DNA of 64,000 nucleotides from Streptomyces sp. SID8352. Its GTDB lineage: Bacteria > Actinomycetota > Actinomycetes > Streptomycetales > Streptomycetaceae. The position numbers and the translations under genes were made by a program. Shown in pieces: positions 1 to 7,850 of the stretch. The stretch lies in contig NZ_WWGX01000032.1 in NCBI RefSeq assembly GCF_009862265.1, positions 19,538 through 83,537 of the forward strand, given 5' to 3'. Under the pieces are notes generated by a model, which saw nothing but the letters and a program-made list of their open reading frames with translations, searched no databases and was not told the origin of the DNA. Positions within the stretch are counted from its first letter, which is position 1. Every line of letters begins with the position of its first letter.

Positions 1-384
1 CACCGGCGGTCTTCCGGCCGCCTCCAGCCGCCGGGCGGCCTCGAAGGCGACGGTGGAGCCCATGCTGTGCCCGATCAGGGCCAACGGGCCGGTCACGTCC
101 GCCAGCGCGGCGACCACGTGGTCCGCGAGGGCCGGGATGTCCGCGACGGACCGCTCCCCGATGCGGTCCAGCCGCCCGGGGTACTGCACGGACAGGGTCT
201 CGACGTCGGGCGCCAGGGCCTGGGACAGCGGGTGCCAGGCGGTGGCGGAACCTCCCGCGTGGGCGAGCGCGACCAGGGAGACGCGGGGCGAGGGGCCGGG
301 ATGCCAGCGGCGCAGCCAGCGCCGGGCGGCGGACCCGTCGGCGTCCGCGGGCGCGGGCGGTCGTGCGGCCAGGGAGTCCGTCAA
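1..384 (-). CDS. type II thioesterase (alpha/beta hydrolase), 3' part cut by window edge
   Basis: The first 128 codons are present and the gene runs off the left edge. It is a type II thioesterase of the GrsT/RifR kind, which releases stalled or mis-primed acyl groups from carrier proteins of PKS/NRPS lines. Seen: LVALAHAGGSATAW (oxyanion-hole region), VQYPGRLDRIGE, and the nucleophile elbow GHSMGS with the catalytic Ser; the Asp and His fall outside. The start is TTG at 384, chosen because a GAGGAG ribosome site lies a few bases upstream. No ATG or GTG gives the full N-terminal domain. The family normally sits in a natural-product cluster, so such a cluster probably lies to the left (inference). 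Confidence 0.88.
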   Translation of the reverse strand, partial: MTDSLAARPPAPADADGSAARRWLRRWHPGPSPRVSLVALAHAGGSATAWHPLSQALAPDVETLSVQYPGRLDRIGERSVADIPALADHVVAALADVTGPLALIGHSMGSTVAFEAARRLEAAGRPPV

Positions 385-630
385 GTGCGCTCCTCGGAAG
401 GGCGGTCGGGGACGAGCGGGCGGTACGGACGGACGGCGGGACGGCCCCCGGCGCGGCCGGACGGCCCCCGGCGCGGCCGGACGGACGCTCCCGTCGGGTG
501 TCGCCCGATGCTCTCATCCCTCCCGGCCGGGCGGCGGTGCGGGCCCTGCCCGGTGCGCGCACTCGCCGTGGCCCCGGGTGCGGGGTGCGTGGGTGCGGGG
601 TGTGTGGGGGTGCCGGTGCGGGCGGGGCCG

Positions 631-1035
631 CTACCGCCCGTCCGGGCCGTTGAAGGTGATCCCGGAGAAGTCACGACCCTGCACGACCGGGCCCTGCTGG
701 GTGCCGCCCCCGATGACGTTCCTGACGTCGCCCGAGCCGGTGTTCAGCACCTGCGCCCGCTGCTCCCAGTGGACGAGCCGCGCGCGGAACCCCGGGTCCT
801 GGGCGGCGCGTTGCCGAAGGGCCTCGCCGAGCAGCCGGGCACGCTCCTCGTCCTCGGGACTCCTGGCCAGGGCGTCGAGCTCGTCCTCACCCGGCGCCGG
901 GAGCGGCGATCCGGCGGGGTCGTCCCCGGATGTCCGGCGCACCAGCCCGCTCAGGGCCTCCCAGAGCCTGCGCCCCGCCTCACCCCCCGCGCCGGTCGCC
1001 GCCGCCACGAGAACGCTCGCCGAGATCGGATCCAC
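631..1035 (-). CDS. small protein with N-terminal hydrophobic helix domain and C-terminal RHIM/amyloid-like motif
   Basis: 134 aa from GTG at 1035, which has a GGGGGG ribosome site upstream; a longer reading to 1134 has no such site. Residues 1-35 are Ala/Gly-rich and hydrophobic (DPISASVLVAAATGAGGEAG, then an amphipathic Trp/Leu/Arg stretch). The middle is charged and helical, and the last 25 residues contain GPVVQGRDFSGITF. The same motif occurs in the NB-ARC protein at 4744 (GPSVQARDVHGGIHF). From family knowledge, bacterial NLR-associated amyloid signalling motifs couple an NLR to a small effector with an N-terminal HeLo-like ('Bell') membrane-active domain, and this layout matches such an effector. 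That function is inference. It could instead be an uncharacterised regulator accessory. Confidence 0.8.
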   Translation of the reverse strand: MDPISASVLVAAATGAGGEAGRRLWEALSGLVRRTSGDDPAGSPLPAPGEDELDALARSPEDEERARLLGEALRQRAAQDPGFRARLVHWEQRAQVLNTGSGDVRNVIGGGTQQGPVVQGRDFSGITFNGPDGR

Positions 1036-1498
1036 GTCTGTGCCCCCCAGTCGCCCAGCGGATTCGAACGGATCGGATCGCCATGCTCCCAGACCCGCCC
1101 GGTCCCGGGCAGGCCCCCGACCGGCCACATCCACGCGGGGGAACCCGGCACCGGGCCGCTGGGGGCGGACGGTACCGGGCGGCGGCTCGGCTATACCACC
1201 AGGAGACCTGTATCAAAGTTTTTGTTTGTGTAGGCAATGCAGGTGAACACGATCAGGCCGATGATTTTCCGCACAACAGGGAGACTTGGCACTGTTCAGT
1301 CTTTTCGTTGAAGCCCGCAAGTAGCTCGTCCGAGCGCAGGCATGGGCACATAGACCAGGGCTCCGACACGAGCCGGCCTGGAGCACCGACTATGGCTCAT
1401 GCAAGTGCAGCAATTCAACTCACCGGCACTCGGGCAGCATTGAGCCGGGGCGACGGCAACCGCACGCCCCGGCTCCCGGCACGGCACTCCTGGAAGGA
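1036..1498. other. intergenic region with AT-rich island, no convincing gene
   Basis: 463 bp between the small amyloid-motif gene and the 3' end of the SARP gene. It holds an AT-rich segment around 1200-1270, rare in this window. A 63-codon minus-strand frame at 1296-1487 is open but Cys-rich and lacks Streptomyces codon bias, so I do not call it. Confidence 0.6.
1190..1216 (-). promoter_or_regulatory. possible promoter of the small amyloid-motif gene
   Basis: On the minus strand TTGATA (1216-1211) is followed after 15 nt by TATAGC (1195-1190), in an unusually AT-rich stretch upstream of the gene starting at 1035. Spacing is short for a sigma-70 type promoter, so this is a weak call. Confidence 0.3.
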
Positions 1499-4400
1499 CT
1501 ACGCCGTGGCACTACCCCGGAGTTGGGCCAGAACCCGTGCGGCGCGGTCCTCCTCGGCGCTCGCGCCGACCCCCCGGCTCAGTTCCAGGCTGGACTCCAG
1601 GCACGCCATGGCCCTGCCGACGTGTCCCGCGTCCCACTCGGCCAGGGCCAGGTCGTAGAGGATGTCGATCTCTTCGCCCGTCGCGTGGATGGCACGGGTG
1701 ATCTCCAGTGCGGCATGGTGGCGGTGCAACGCCTCGTGCGTGCGCCCGACCAGGCGGAGCGCGCGGCCCGTCCTGGTGAGCGCGATGGCCTCGGCACGCT
1801 GGTCGTGGACGGCCCGGAGCACGGGCAGCACCTGCTCGTAGAGCGCCAGGGCCTCCCCCGACCTGCCCAGCTCGTCCGTGACGGCCGCGAGATTCATCTG
1901 GAGCGTGGCCTTGTCCCTCGGGTTGCCCAGAGTGTCCGCCACCAGAATCGCCTGCCGATAGGCCGATTCCGCCGCTTCCCAGCGCCCCGACTTCCGGTAC
2001 ACCTCGGCCCTGTTGTTGAGCGCGCTGTACTTACCCCGCTCATCACCCAGGGCCGTGAAGTCGGCAAGGGCCGCGTTGAAATACGAGAGCGCTTCGGAAT
2101 TCTCCGCCAAATGCAGGTGGATGATCCCCAGCAGATTCCGGCAACGGGCGACACGGAGCCGACTCCCCCTTCGCAGAAGGGAATTCAGCGACTCCTTCTG
2201 GAGGGACCGCGCCAGAGTGTACTGCCCCGTCTGCCACAGGGAGATCGAAAGCTGGTGAATGCACTCGCTCTCCAGTTCCCGCTCCCGCAGCGACCGGGCG
2301 ATGTCCAGCGCCTCGCGCGCGACGGTGATCGCGTCCTCGAAACGCGAGCCGTGGATGCAGACCGCGCAGAGGTCCAGCAGGGCCCGCACCCTGGCCCCGC
2401 CGTCACCTGCGGTGATCCAGTGCGAGACGGCGCGGCGGAGCAACGGCTCGGCGGCGGCGAGATGCCCCTCCATGTCCAGGAATCCCGCCAGGACATGCAC
2501 CGCCAGCGCCAGTTGGCTTTCCGTGCCGTGGTGGACGAACCAGTCCAGCGCGTCCAGGAGATTGGCCGACTCCGTCAGCAGCCGGCCCTCCGCCGAACGC
2601 GCGTCCGTGATGTCCGGGTCCGCCCCGGAGGGAAGATCGCCCCAACCGACATCCGTGCGCGACCGGAACGGATAGGCGAGCCGGTCGGCGCGGTCCGCGA
2701 TGTGGACGTAGTGGAACGCCAGCCGTTGCACGGACCTTCGGACCTCGTCCGGGGAATCGGCTGTTCCGGCTTCCACGAGTGAACGCGCGTAGTCGCGCAG
2801 GAGATCGTGAATCGTGTACCGGTGCGGAACGGGTTCGGACAGCAGATGGTGCGCGAGGAGTTCCTCGGCTATCCGTTCGGCCTTCTCCAGGGAGAATCCG
2901 GTGAGCGCGGCGATCGCCCCGGCGCCGAACTCCACGCCCCGGTGCAGTCCGATGCGCCGGAACGCCAGCCGCTGCTCGGCGTCGAGCGCCTCGTAGGAGA
3001 CCTCGAAGACGCGGGTCAGCGTCCGCTCGATGTCGCGCAGTTGGGCGAGCCGCCCGCCTCCGAGGCGGCGCAGCAGGTCGGCCGTGCCCCACGAGGCGTG
3101 GGTGAGCAGCCGGCTCGCGGCGATCTCCACGGCGAGCGGCAGATGGCCGCAGACGCGGACGATCTCCGCCACATCGGCGGGGTCGGCGCCGCGCTCGGCG
3201 CCCAGCCGTCGCGCGAAGAGGGCCGCCGCGTCGTCGGGGGGCAGCACGTCGAGCGAGAGCGGGCGCACTCCGGGCAGTCCGGGCAGCCTGCGGCGGCTGG
3301 TCACGACGACCGCCGTCGGGGAGGCCCCCGGGAGCAGGGGGCGGATCTGGGCGGAGGAGGTCGCGTCGTCCAGGATCACCAGCATGCGCCGGTCGCGCGC
3401 CATCGAGCGCCAGAGGGCGACCAGTCCGTCGAGGTCGCCGGGGAGCTGGTCGGCGCCCACGCCGAGCAGCCGCAGCAGGTCGGCGAGGAGGCGCTCCGGG
3501 GCGGGGCGGGCCCGGTCGGTGGAGCCGCCGCCCAGGTGGAGGAAGACGCAGCCGTCCGGGAACCTGCCGCGCAGCCGGTGGGCGAGGTGGACGGCGAGGG
3601 CGGTCTTGCCGACGCCGCCCATGCCGTGGATCACCTCGACGGTGACCACGTCCGAGGTGGCCGGACCCTCGCAGAGGGCGGCGGTCAGCCGCCGCAGCTC
3701 CTCGCGCCGCCCGGACCAGGGGACGTCGCGCGGCAGGTTGTCCGGCGCCACCCGCGCGGGCCCCGGCGGAGCCTCCCGCTCGGCCGGGGCGGCGGTGCGC
3801 GGCAGCAGGTCGGCCGGGGGGACGCCGGCCAGGATTCCCTGGTGCACCCGGTGCAGTCCGCGCCCGGCGTCGAGCCCGATGTCGCGGACGACGCGCTGCC
3901 GGGTCCGCTGGAGCAGCCGGGTCGCCTCGGCCGTGCGGCGGCTGCCGTAGAGGGCGACGGCGAGCCGTTCGGCGAGCGCCTCGTCGACCGGGTGCGCCTC
4001 GGCCGCCGGCAGCAGGACGGGCACCGCCTCGATGAACCGGCCCTCGTCGAGGAGCAGTTCGGCCCGGGTCATCGCGGCCACCAGGGCGGTCTCGCCCAGG
4101 ACGGCGCGCAGGTGCTCGGCCCAGGCGCCGCCGATCCCCGCGAGCGGTTCGCCGCGCCAGAGGCCGTCCGCCCGGTCCAGCAGGCGCTGGGCGGCCCGCG
4201 CCTGCCCGCCGCCGCGGAGGGACCGGGCCCGCTCCACGCAGGTGGTGTAGTGGCGCAGGTCGACCCGGTCCGGATCGGCCTCCAGGGAGTACGAGTTGCG
4301 GCGGCTGACGATCGCGGGCGCCTCCTCCCCGGCCACCGCCAGCGCGCTCCGCAGCCGCGAGATGTGGACGTGCAGGGCCTGCCGGGCCTTGCCCGGCGGA

Positions 4401-4564
4401 TGGTCGTCCCAGATCCGGTGGATCAGGGTGTCCACGCTCACCGTGCGGCCCGCGTCCCAGGCGAGGGCGGCCAGCGCCACCCGCGTCTTCGTCGAACGGA
4501 GATCACCGCGGCGGCCCGCCGCGCGGAGCTCCACCGGTCCCGAAAGCCTGATCTCGAACTCCAC
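1499..4564 (-). CDS. AfsR/SARP-family transcriptional regulator (wHTH-BTAD-NB-ARC-TPR)
   Basis: 1021 aa from GTG at 4564 with GGGGAGG 7 nt upstream. Residues 1-100 form an OmpR-type winged helix (TLIHRIWDDHPPGKARQALH), 100-245 the bacterial transcriptional activation domain. Then comes an NB-ARC NTPase with P-loop GMGGVGKTA near 310-320, Walker B RMLVILDDAT, VVVTSRR and a GLPL-like HLPLAVEIAASRL. About 350 C-terminal residues are TPR-like helices. AfsR-type SARPs bind direct repeats near -35 and activate antibiotic genes, and the thioesterase at the left edge makes a biosynthetic cluster a likely target. It is divergent from the NB-ARC gene at 4744. Length matches large SARPs and no lesion is seen. 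Confidence 0.93.
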   Translation of the reverse strand: MEFEIRLSGPVELRAAGRRGDLRSTKTRVALAALAWDAGRTVSVDTLIHRIWDDHPPGKARQALHVHISRLRSALAVAGEEAPAIVSRRNSYSLEADPDRVDLRHYTTCVERARSLRGGGQARAAQRLLDRADGLWRGEPLAGIGGAWAEHLRAVLGETALVAAMTRAELLLDEGRFIEAVPVLLPAAEAHPVDEALAERLAVALYGSRRTAEATRLLQRTRQRVVRDIGLDAGRGLHRVHQGILAGVPPADLLPRTAAPAEREAPPGPARVAPDNLPRDVPWSGRREELRRLTAALCEGPATSDVVTVEVIHGMGGVGKTALAVHLAHRLRGRFPDGCVFLHLGGGSTDRARPAPERLLADLLRLLGVGADQLPGDLDGLVALWRSMARDRRMLVILDDATSSAQIRPLLPGASPTAVVVTSRRRLPGLPGVRPLSLDVLPPDDAAALFARRLGAERGADPADVAEIVRVCGHLPLAVEIAASRLLTHASWGTADLLRRLGGGRLAQLRDIERTLTRVFEVSYEALDAEQRLAFRRIGLHRGVEFGAGAIAALTGFSLEKAERIAEELLAHHLLSEPVPHRYTIHDLLRDYARSLVEAGTADSPDEVRRSVQRLAFHYVHIADRADRLAYPFRSRTDVGWGDLPSGADPDITDARSAEGRLLTESANLLDALDWFVHHGTESQLALAVHVLAGFLDMEGHLAAAEPLLRRAVSHWITAGDGGARVRALLDLCAVCIHGSRFEDAITVAREALDIARSLRERELESECIHQLSISLWQTGQYTLARSLQKESLNSLLRRGSRLRVARCRNLLGIIHLHLAENSEALSYFNAALADFTALGDERGKYSALNNRAEVYRKSGRWEAAESAYRQAILVADTLGNPRDKATLQMNLAAVTDELGRSGEALALYEQVLPVLRAVHDQRAEAIALTRTGRALRLVGRTHEALHRHHAALEITRAIHATGEEIDILYDLALAEWDAGHVGRAMACLESSLELSRGVGASAEEDRAARVLAQLRGSATA

Positions 4565-4743
4565 CAGCGTCCTCCCCGCCGGAAGGGTCTGCGATTGTCA
4601 AGTGTTCAAGAGTGTCACGATTCCCACATCCTCGAACACCTTGCGTCACCATCGGATCAAAATTGACCGATTAGTAACCGCATGCGTTCGTGCCCGGCCG
4701 GGGGCGGGGAGGGACATCCCGACGATGGAAGGGAGTCGCGTAC
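4565..4743. promoter_or_regulatory. divergent promoter region between SARP and STAND genes
   Basis: The 179-bp spacer is AT-rich for this genome in 4590-4690. It contains repeated SARP-like heptamers TCAAGTG (4598), TCAAGAG (4606) and TCGAACA (4632), and TTGACC near 4663 facing the plus-strand gene. The heptamer spacings (8 and 26 nt) do not match the classical 11/22-nt SARP pattern, so an operator is only suggested. Confidence 0.4.
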
Positions 4744-7700
4744 ATGGGCACTTTCTCCTCGGACGGACTGGAGGCCCTGCTGTCGGCCCTCGCCGGCGAC
4801 GGCACCGCCCCGGCACCCCCCGCGTGGCGCGATCTGGCGGTGGTGGCCGGTGTCGCGGCCCGGGCGGACCCGGCGGTGGCCCGGCTCGGCCCCCTCCACC
4901 CCGCGGGCGGACGGGACGCGGCGGCCACCGCGCGCGAACTGGCCCGGCGGCTCCACGCCCTGGCCGGGCGGGACGCCCCCACCCGGGAGGCGCTGACCGC
5001 GTGGGCCCACCGCCACGCGCCCGGGGTCCTCGTCCCCCCGCCCACGGCACCCTCCGGCCCGACCGCGCCCCACGGCGGCGGCCACGTGCCCGTCGGGGAC
5101 GGACACCCAGCGCTGCGCGGGGGCGAAGCGCCGTCCCGCGGTGGCCACTCGGGCACCGGAGGGGACGATCTGCCGACCGGTGCGGGTCCCTTGCCGCCCG
5201 GCGGAGGCGATCCACCGCACGGCGGCTTCCACTTACCCCCGAGCGGTGGTCATCTAGCGCCCGGCGGAGGCACCTTGCCTCCCGACGGCGGCGATCCACC
5301 GCACAGCGGCGTCCACTTACCCCCGAGCGGTGATGATCTTCCGCCAAGCCGAGGCCCCTTACGGCCCGGTGTGGGTGCCCTGCCTCCCGACGGCATCGAT
5401 CCGCCCCCCGGCGGCGTCCGCATTCCCCCGGACAGTGGCGGTCTGCCGCCCGGCAGAGGCCCCCTACCGTCCGACGGCATCCCCGTACCTCCCACGAACG
5501 CCCCCGCTGCTCAGCCCCCGTCCGTGTCATCGGCGCCGCCCCCGCCCCGGCCCACGCCGCCCCCGCCGGGAGCCGTCACCAACTCCATCGACGGGGACGC
5601 CACGCTCCACGGCCCCAGCGTCCAGGCCCGGGACGTCCACGGCGGCATCCACTTCCACACCGCGGCCCCCGCGCCCGCCGCCCGGCGGAGTCCCCCCGTA
5701 CCCCGCCAACTGCCGCCGCTGCCCGTGCGGTTCCTCGGCCGGGAGGCCGACCGGCGGGCCCTGGACACCCTGCGCGACCGGCATCCGGCGCACGCGCCGC
5801 AGGTGCTGGTGATCAGCGGGCTCCCGGGCGTCGGCAAGACCACCTTCGCCACCCACTGGCTGCACGGCCGGGCCGACCGCTTCCCCGACGGCCAGCTCTA
5901 CGCCGACCTCGGCGGCCAGCCCGGCGACGGGGAGGACGGGCCGGTCCCCGCGTCCGCCGTCCTGGAGTCCTTCCTGATCGCGCTGGGGGTCTCCGCCGTT
6001 CCCCCCGGGACGGGCCGGCGCAGCGCGCTGTGGCGCTCCCTCACCGCCGAACTGCGACTGGCGGTCCTGCTGGACAACGCCTTCACCGCCGCCCAGGTAC
6101 GCCCGCTGCTGCTCGGCGCCCCGTCCGGGCTCACCCTGGTCACCAGCAGACGGAGCCTGACCGGACTCCAGGCCGACGGCGCCGCCGCCCACCGGCTGGC
6201 CGGGCTCTCCCCCGAGTCCGCCGTGGAACTCCTCGCCGTCGGCGGCGGCCCGCGGGTGGCGCGGGAGCCGACCGCCGCCCGCGAGGTCGTCCGGCTCTGC
6301 GGCCGGCTGCCGCTCGCCGTGGCCCTGGCCTCCGCCCAGCTCGCCCTGCGCCCGCACCACTCCGTCTCCGCCCTCGCCGACCGCCTCTCCCGGGGCCGGG
6401 GCGCCGTGGACGCGCTGCGCGTCGACGGAGAGGCCGTGATGGGCACGGCCCTCGACCTCTCGTACGACGCCCTCCCGGAGGAGAGCCGCACCCTGTACCG
6501 GCGGATGGGGCTGCTGCCCGCCGACCGCCACGACCTGGCACTGCTCACCGCCCTCGGCGGCGACGGCCCGCGCCCGGACGGCCCGCCGGGGCCGCGCGAC
6601 GACGGCGGCGCGGACCCGCGCGACGCGGGGCAGTCCGCCGACCACGCCGTGCACGCCCTGGTGGAGGCCAGCCTCCTGGAGGAGACCGGCCCCGGCACCT
6701 ACCGGTTCCACGACCTCGTCCGCCCGCACGCACGCCGACTGGGCGAGGAGCGGGAGACGCCCGCCCGGCGGGAGGAGACGCTGCGCCGCTTCGTCGGCTG
6801 GTGCCTGGCCACGACGGCGTCGGCGGAGCGCCTGCTCACCCCCAGCCACCGGCTGCCGGGCCACGACCTCCCCCCGGACCTGCCCGCCCCGACCCCGCTC
6901 GACGGCCCCGAACAGGCCCTCGCCTGGCTGGACACCCACCGCAACGGCCTGCTGGGCGCGGTGCGCCTCACCTCCCGGAACGGCATGGACAGCGAGTGCT
7001 GGCGCCTGGCGGACCTCATGTGGCCGCTCTTCCTGCGGCTGCGGCCGACCGAGCCCTGGATCGAGGCGCACCGGCTGGGCCTGGACGCCGCCCGCCGCGC
7101 CGGGTCGCGGGAGGGCGAGGGCCGCATGCTCACCTCCGGCGCGATCGGTCTGCGCGACGCCGCCCGGTACGCGGAGGCCACCGACTGGTACCGGCGGGCG
7201 CTGGACCTCGCCGCGGCCGACGGCGACCCGCGCCAGCAGGCGCAGGCGCTGAGCGGGCTGGGCCACGTCGGTCTGCTGGACGGACGGCTGGAGGAGGCGC
7301 GGGCCCGGTTCGAGGAGGCCCTGCGGCTCAGGGAGTCGATCGGCTACCGGCGGGGCGCCGCGCTCACCCGGCGGCGGCTGGGCGAGACGGCGGTCGCCGC
7401 GGGCGACCTCCCCACCGCCGCCGACCAGTTGGGGCGGGCGGCGGGCGAACTGGAGGAACTGGGCGAGACGTACGAGGCGGCCCGGGTCCGGGCCCTCCTC
7501 GGCCACGTCCTGGACCGCGCGGGGCGACCGGCCGAGGGGGTGCGGCTGCTGGAGGACTCGCTCGGCCGCTTCCGGTCCGGGGAGGCCCGCTCCGAGCACT
7601 GGGAGGCACGCTGCCTGGAGTGGCTCGGCGGGGCGGCCGAGGCACGGGGCGACCTCGCGGAGGCGGAGCGGTGCTTCGGCGCCGCCCGGGACCTGCTGCG

Positions 7701-7755
7701 GCGGCTGAGCCCGGAGGAGGCGGGGCGGCTGGACGGACGGCCGCGGCGGGGGTGA
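4744..7755 (+). CDS. STAND NTPase (NB-ARC-TPR) with Gly/Pro repeat linker and RHIM/amyloid-like motif
   Basis: 1003 aa from ATG at 4744 (GGAAGGGA upstream); 18 more codons are open upstream but carry no better site. Residues 1-110 are a helical N-terminal domain. About 125-270 is a degenerate Pro/Gly repeat (PPGGG, LPPSGG, LPPDGG units), and 278-308 holds GPSVQARDVHGGIHF. NB-ARC follows with P-loop GLPGVGKTT at 359-367, LAVLLDNAFTA, TLVTSRR and RLPLAVALASAQL, then TPR-like helices from about 740. Codons 164, 192 and 206 are TTA, so full translation should need the bldA tRNA. NLR-like proteins of this layout sense a ligand through the repeats and oligomerise. The shared motif suggests the protein at 631-1035 as partner (inference). 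Confidence 0.92.
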   Translation: MGTFSSDGLEALLSALAGDGTAPAPPAWRDLAVVAGVAARADPAVARLGPLHPAGGRDAAATARELARRLHALAGRDAPTREALTAWAHRHAPGVLVPPPTAPSGPTAPHGGGHVPVGDGHPALRGGEAPSRGGHSGTGGDDLPTGAGPLPPGGGDPPHGGFHLPPSGGHLAPGGGTLPPDGGDPPHSGVHLPPSGDDLPPSRGPLRPGVGALPPDGIDPPPGGVRIPPDSGGLPPGRGPLPSDGIPVPPTNAPAAQPPSVSSAPPPPRPTPPPPGAVTNSIDGDATLHGPSVQARDVHGGIHFHTAAPAPAARRSPPVPRQLPPLPVRFLGREADRRALDTLRDRHPAHAPQVLVISGLPGVGKTTFATHWLHGRADRFPDGQLYADLGGQPGDGEDGPVPASAVLESFLIALGVSAVPPGTGRRSALWRSLTAELRLAVLLDNAFTAAQVRPLLLGAPSGLTLVTSRRSLTGLQADGAAAHRLAGLSPESAVELLAVGGGPRVAREPTAAREVVRLCGRLPLAVALASAQLALRPHHSVSALADRLSRGRGAVDALRVDGEAVMGTALDLSYDALPEESRTLYRRMGLLPADRHDLALLTALGGDGPRPDGPPGPRDDGGADPRDAGQSADHAVHALVEASLLEETGPGTYRFHDLVRPHARRLGEERETPARREETLRRFVGWCLATTASAERLLTPSHRLPGHDLPPDLPAPTPLDGPEQALAWLDTHRNGLLGAVRLTSRNGMDSECWRLADLMWPLFLRLRPTEPWIEAHRLGLDAARRAGSREGEGRMLTSGAIGLRDAARYAEATDWYRRALDLAAADGDPRQQAQALSGLGHVGLLDGRLEEARARFEEALRLRESIGYRRGAALTRRRLGETAVAAGDLPTAADQLGRAAGELEELGETYEAARVRALLGHVLDRAGRPAEGVRLLEDSLGRFRSGEARSEHWEARCLEWLGGAAEARGDLAEAERCFGAARDLLRRLSPEEAGRLDGRPRRG

Positions 7756-7776
7756 GCCACCGCGTCCGCCCCACCC

Positions 7777-7810
7777 CCGGGTGCCCGGGACGGCCGTCCC
7801 GGGCACCCGG
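7777..7810. terminator. bidirectional terminator, 17-bp perfect inverted repeat
   Basis: Two 17-nt arms (left CCGGGTGCCCGGGACGG) form a perfect palindrome, centred between 7793 and 7794, between convergent genes ending at 7755 and 7851. There is no T-run, as is usual in Streptomyces. Confidence 0.75.
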
Positions 7811-7850
7811 CACGGCCGTCCCGCAGCGGCCCCGCCCCTTGCACTCCGGC

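Noticed and set aside
1296..1487. 63-codon minus-strand frame between the amyloid-motif and SARP genes
   Set aside because: Cys-rich, no Streptomyces third-position bias and no ribosome site.
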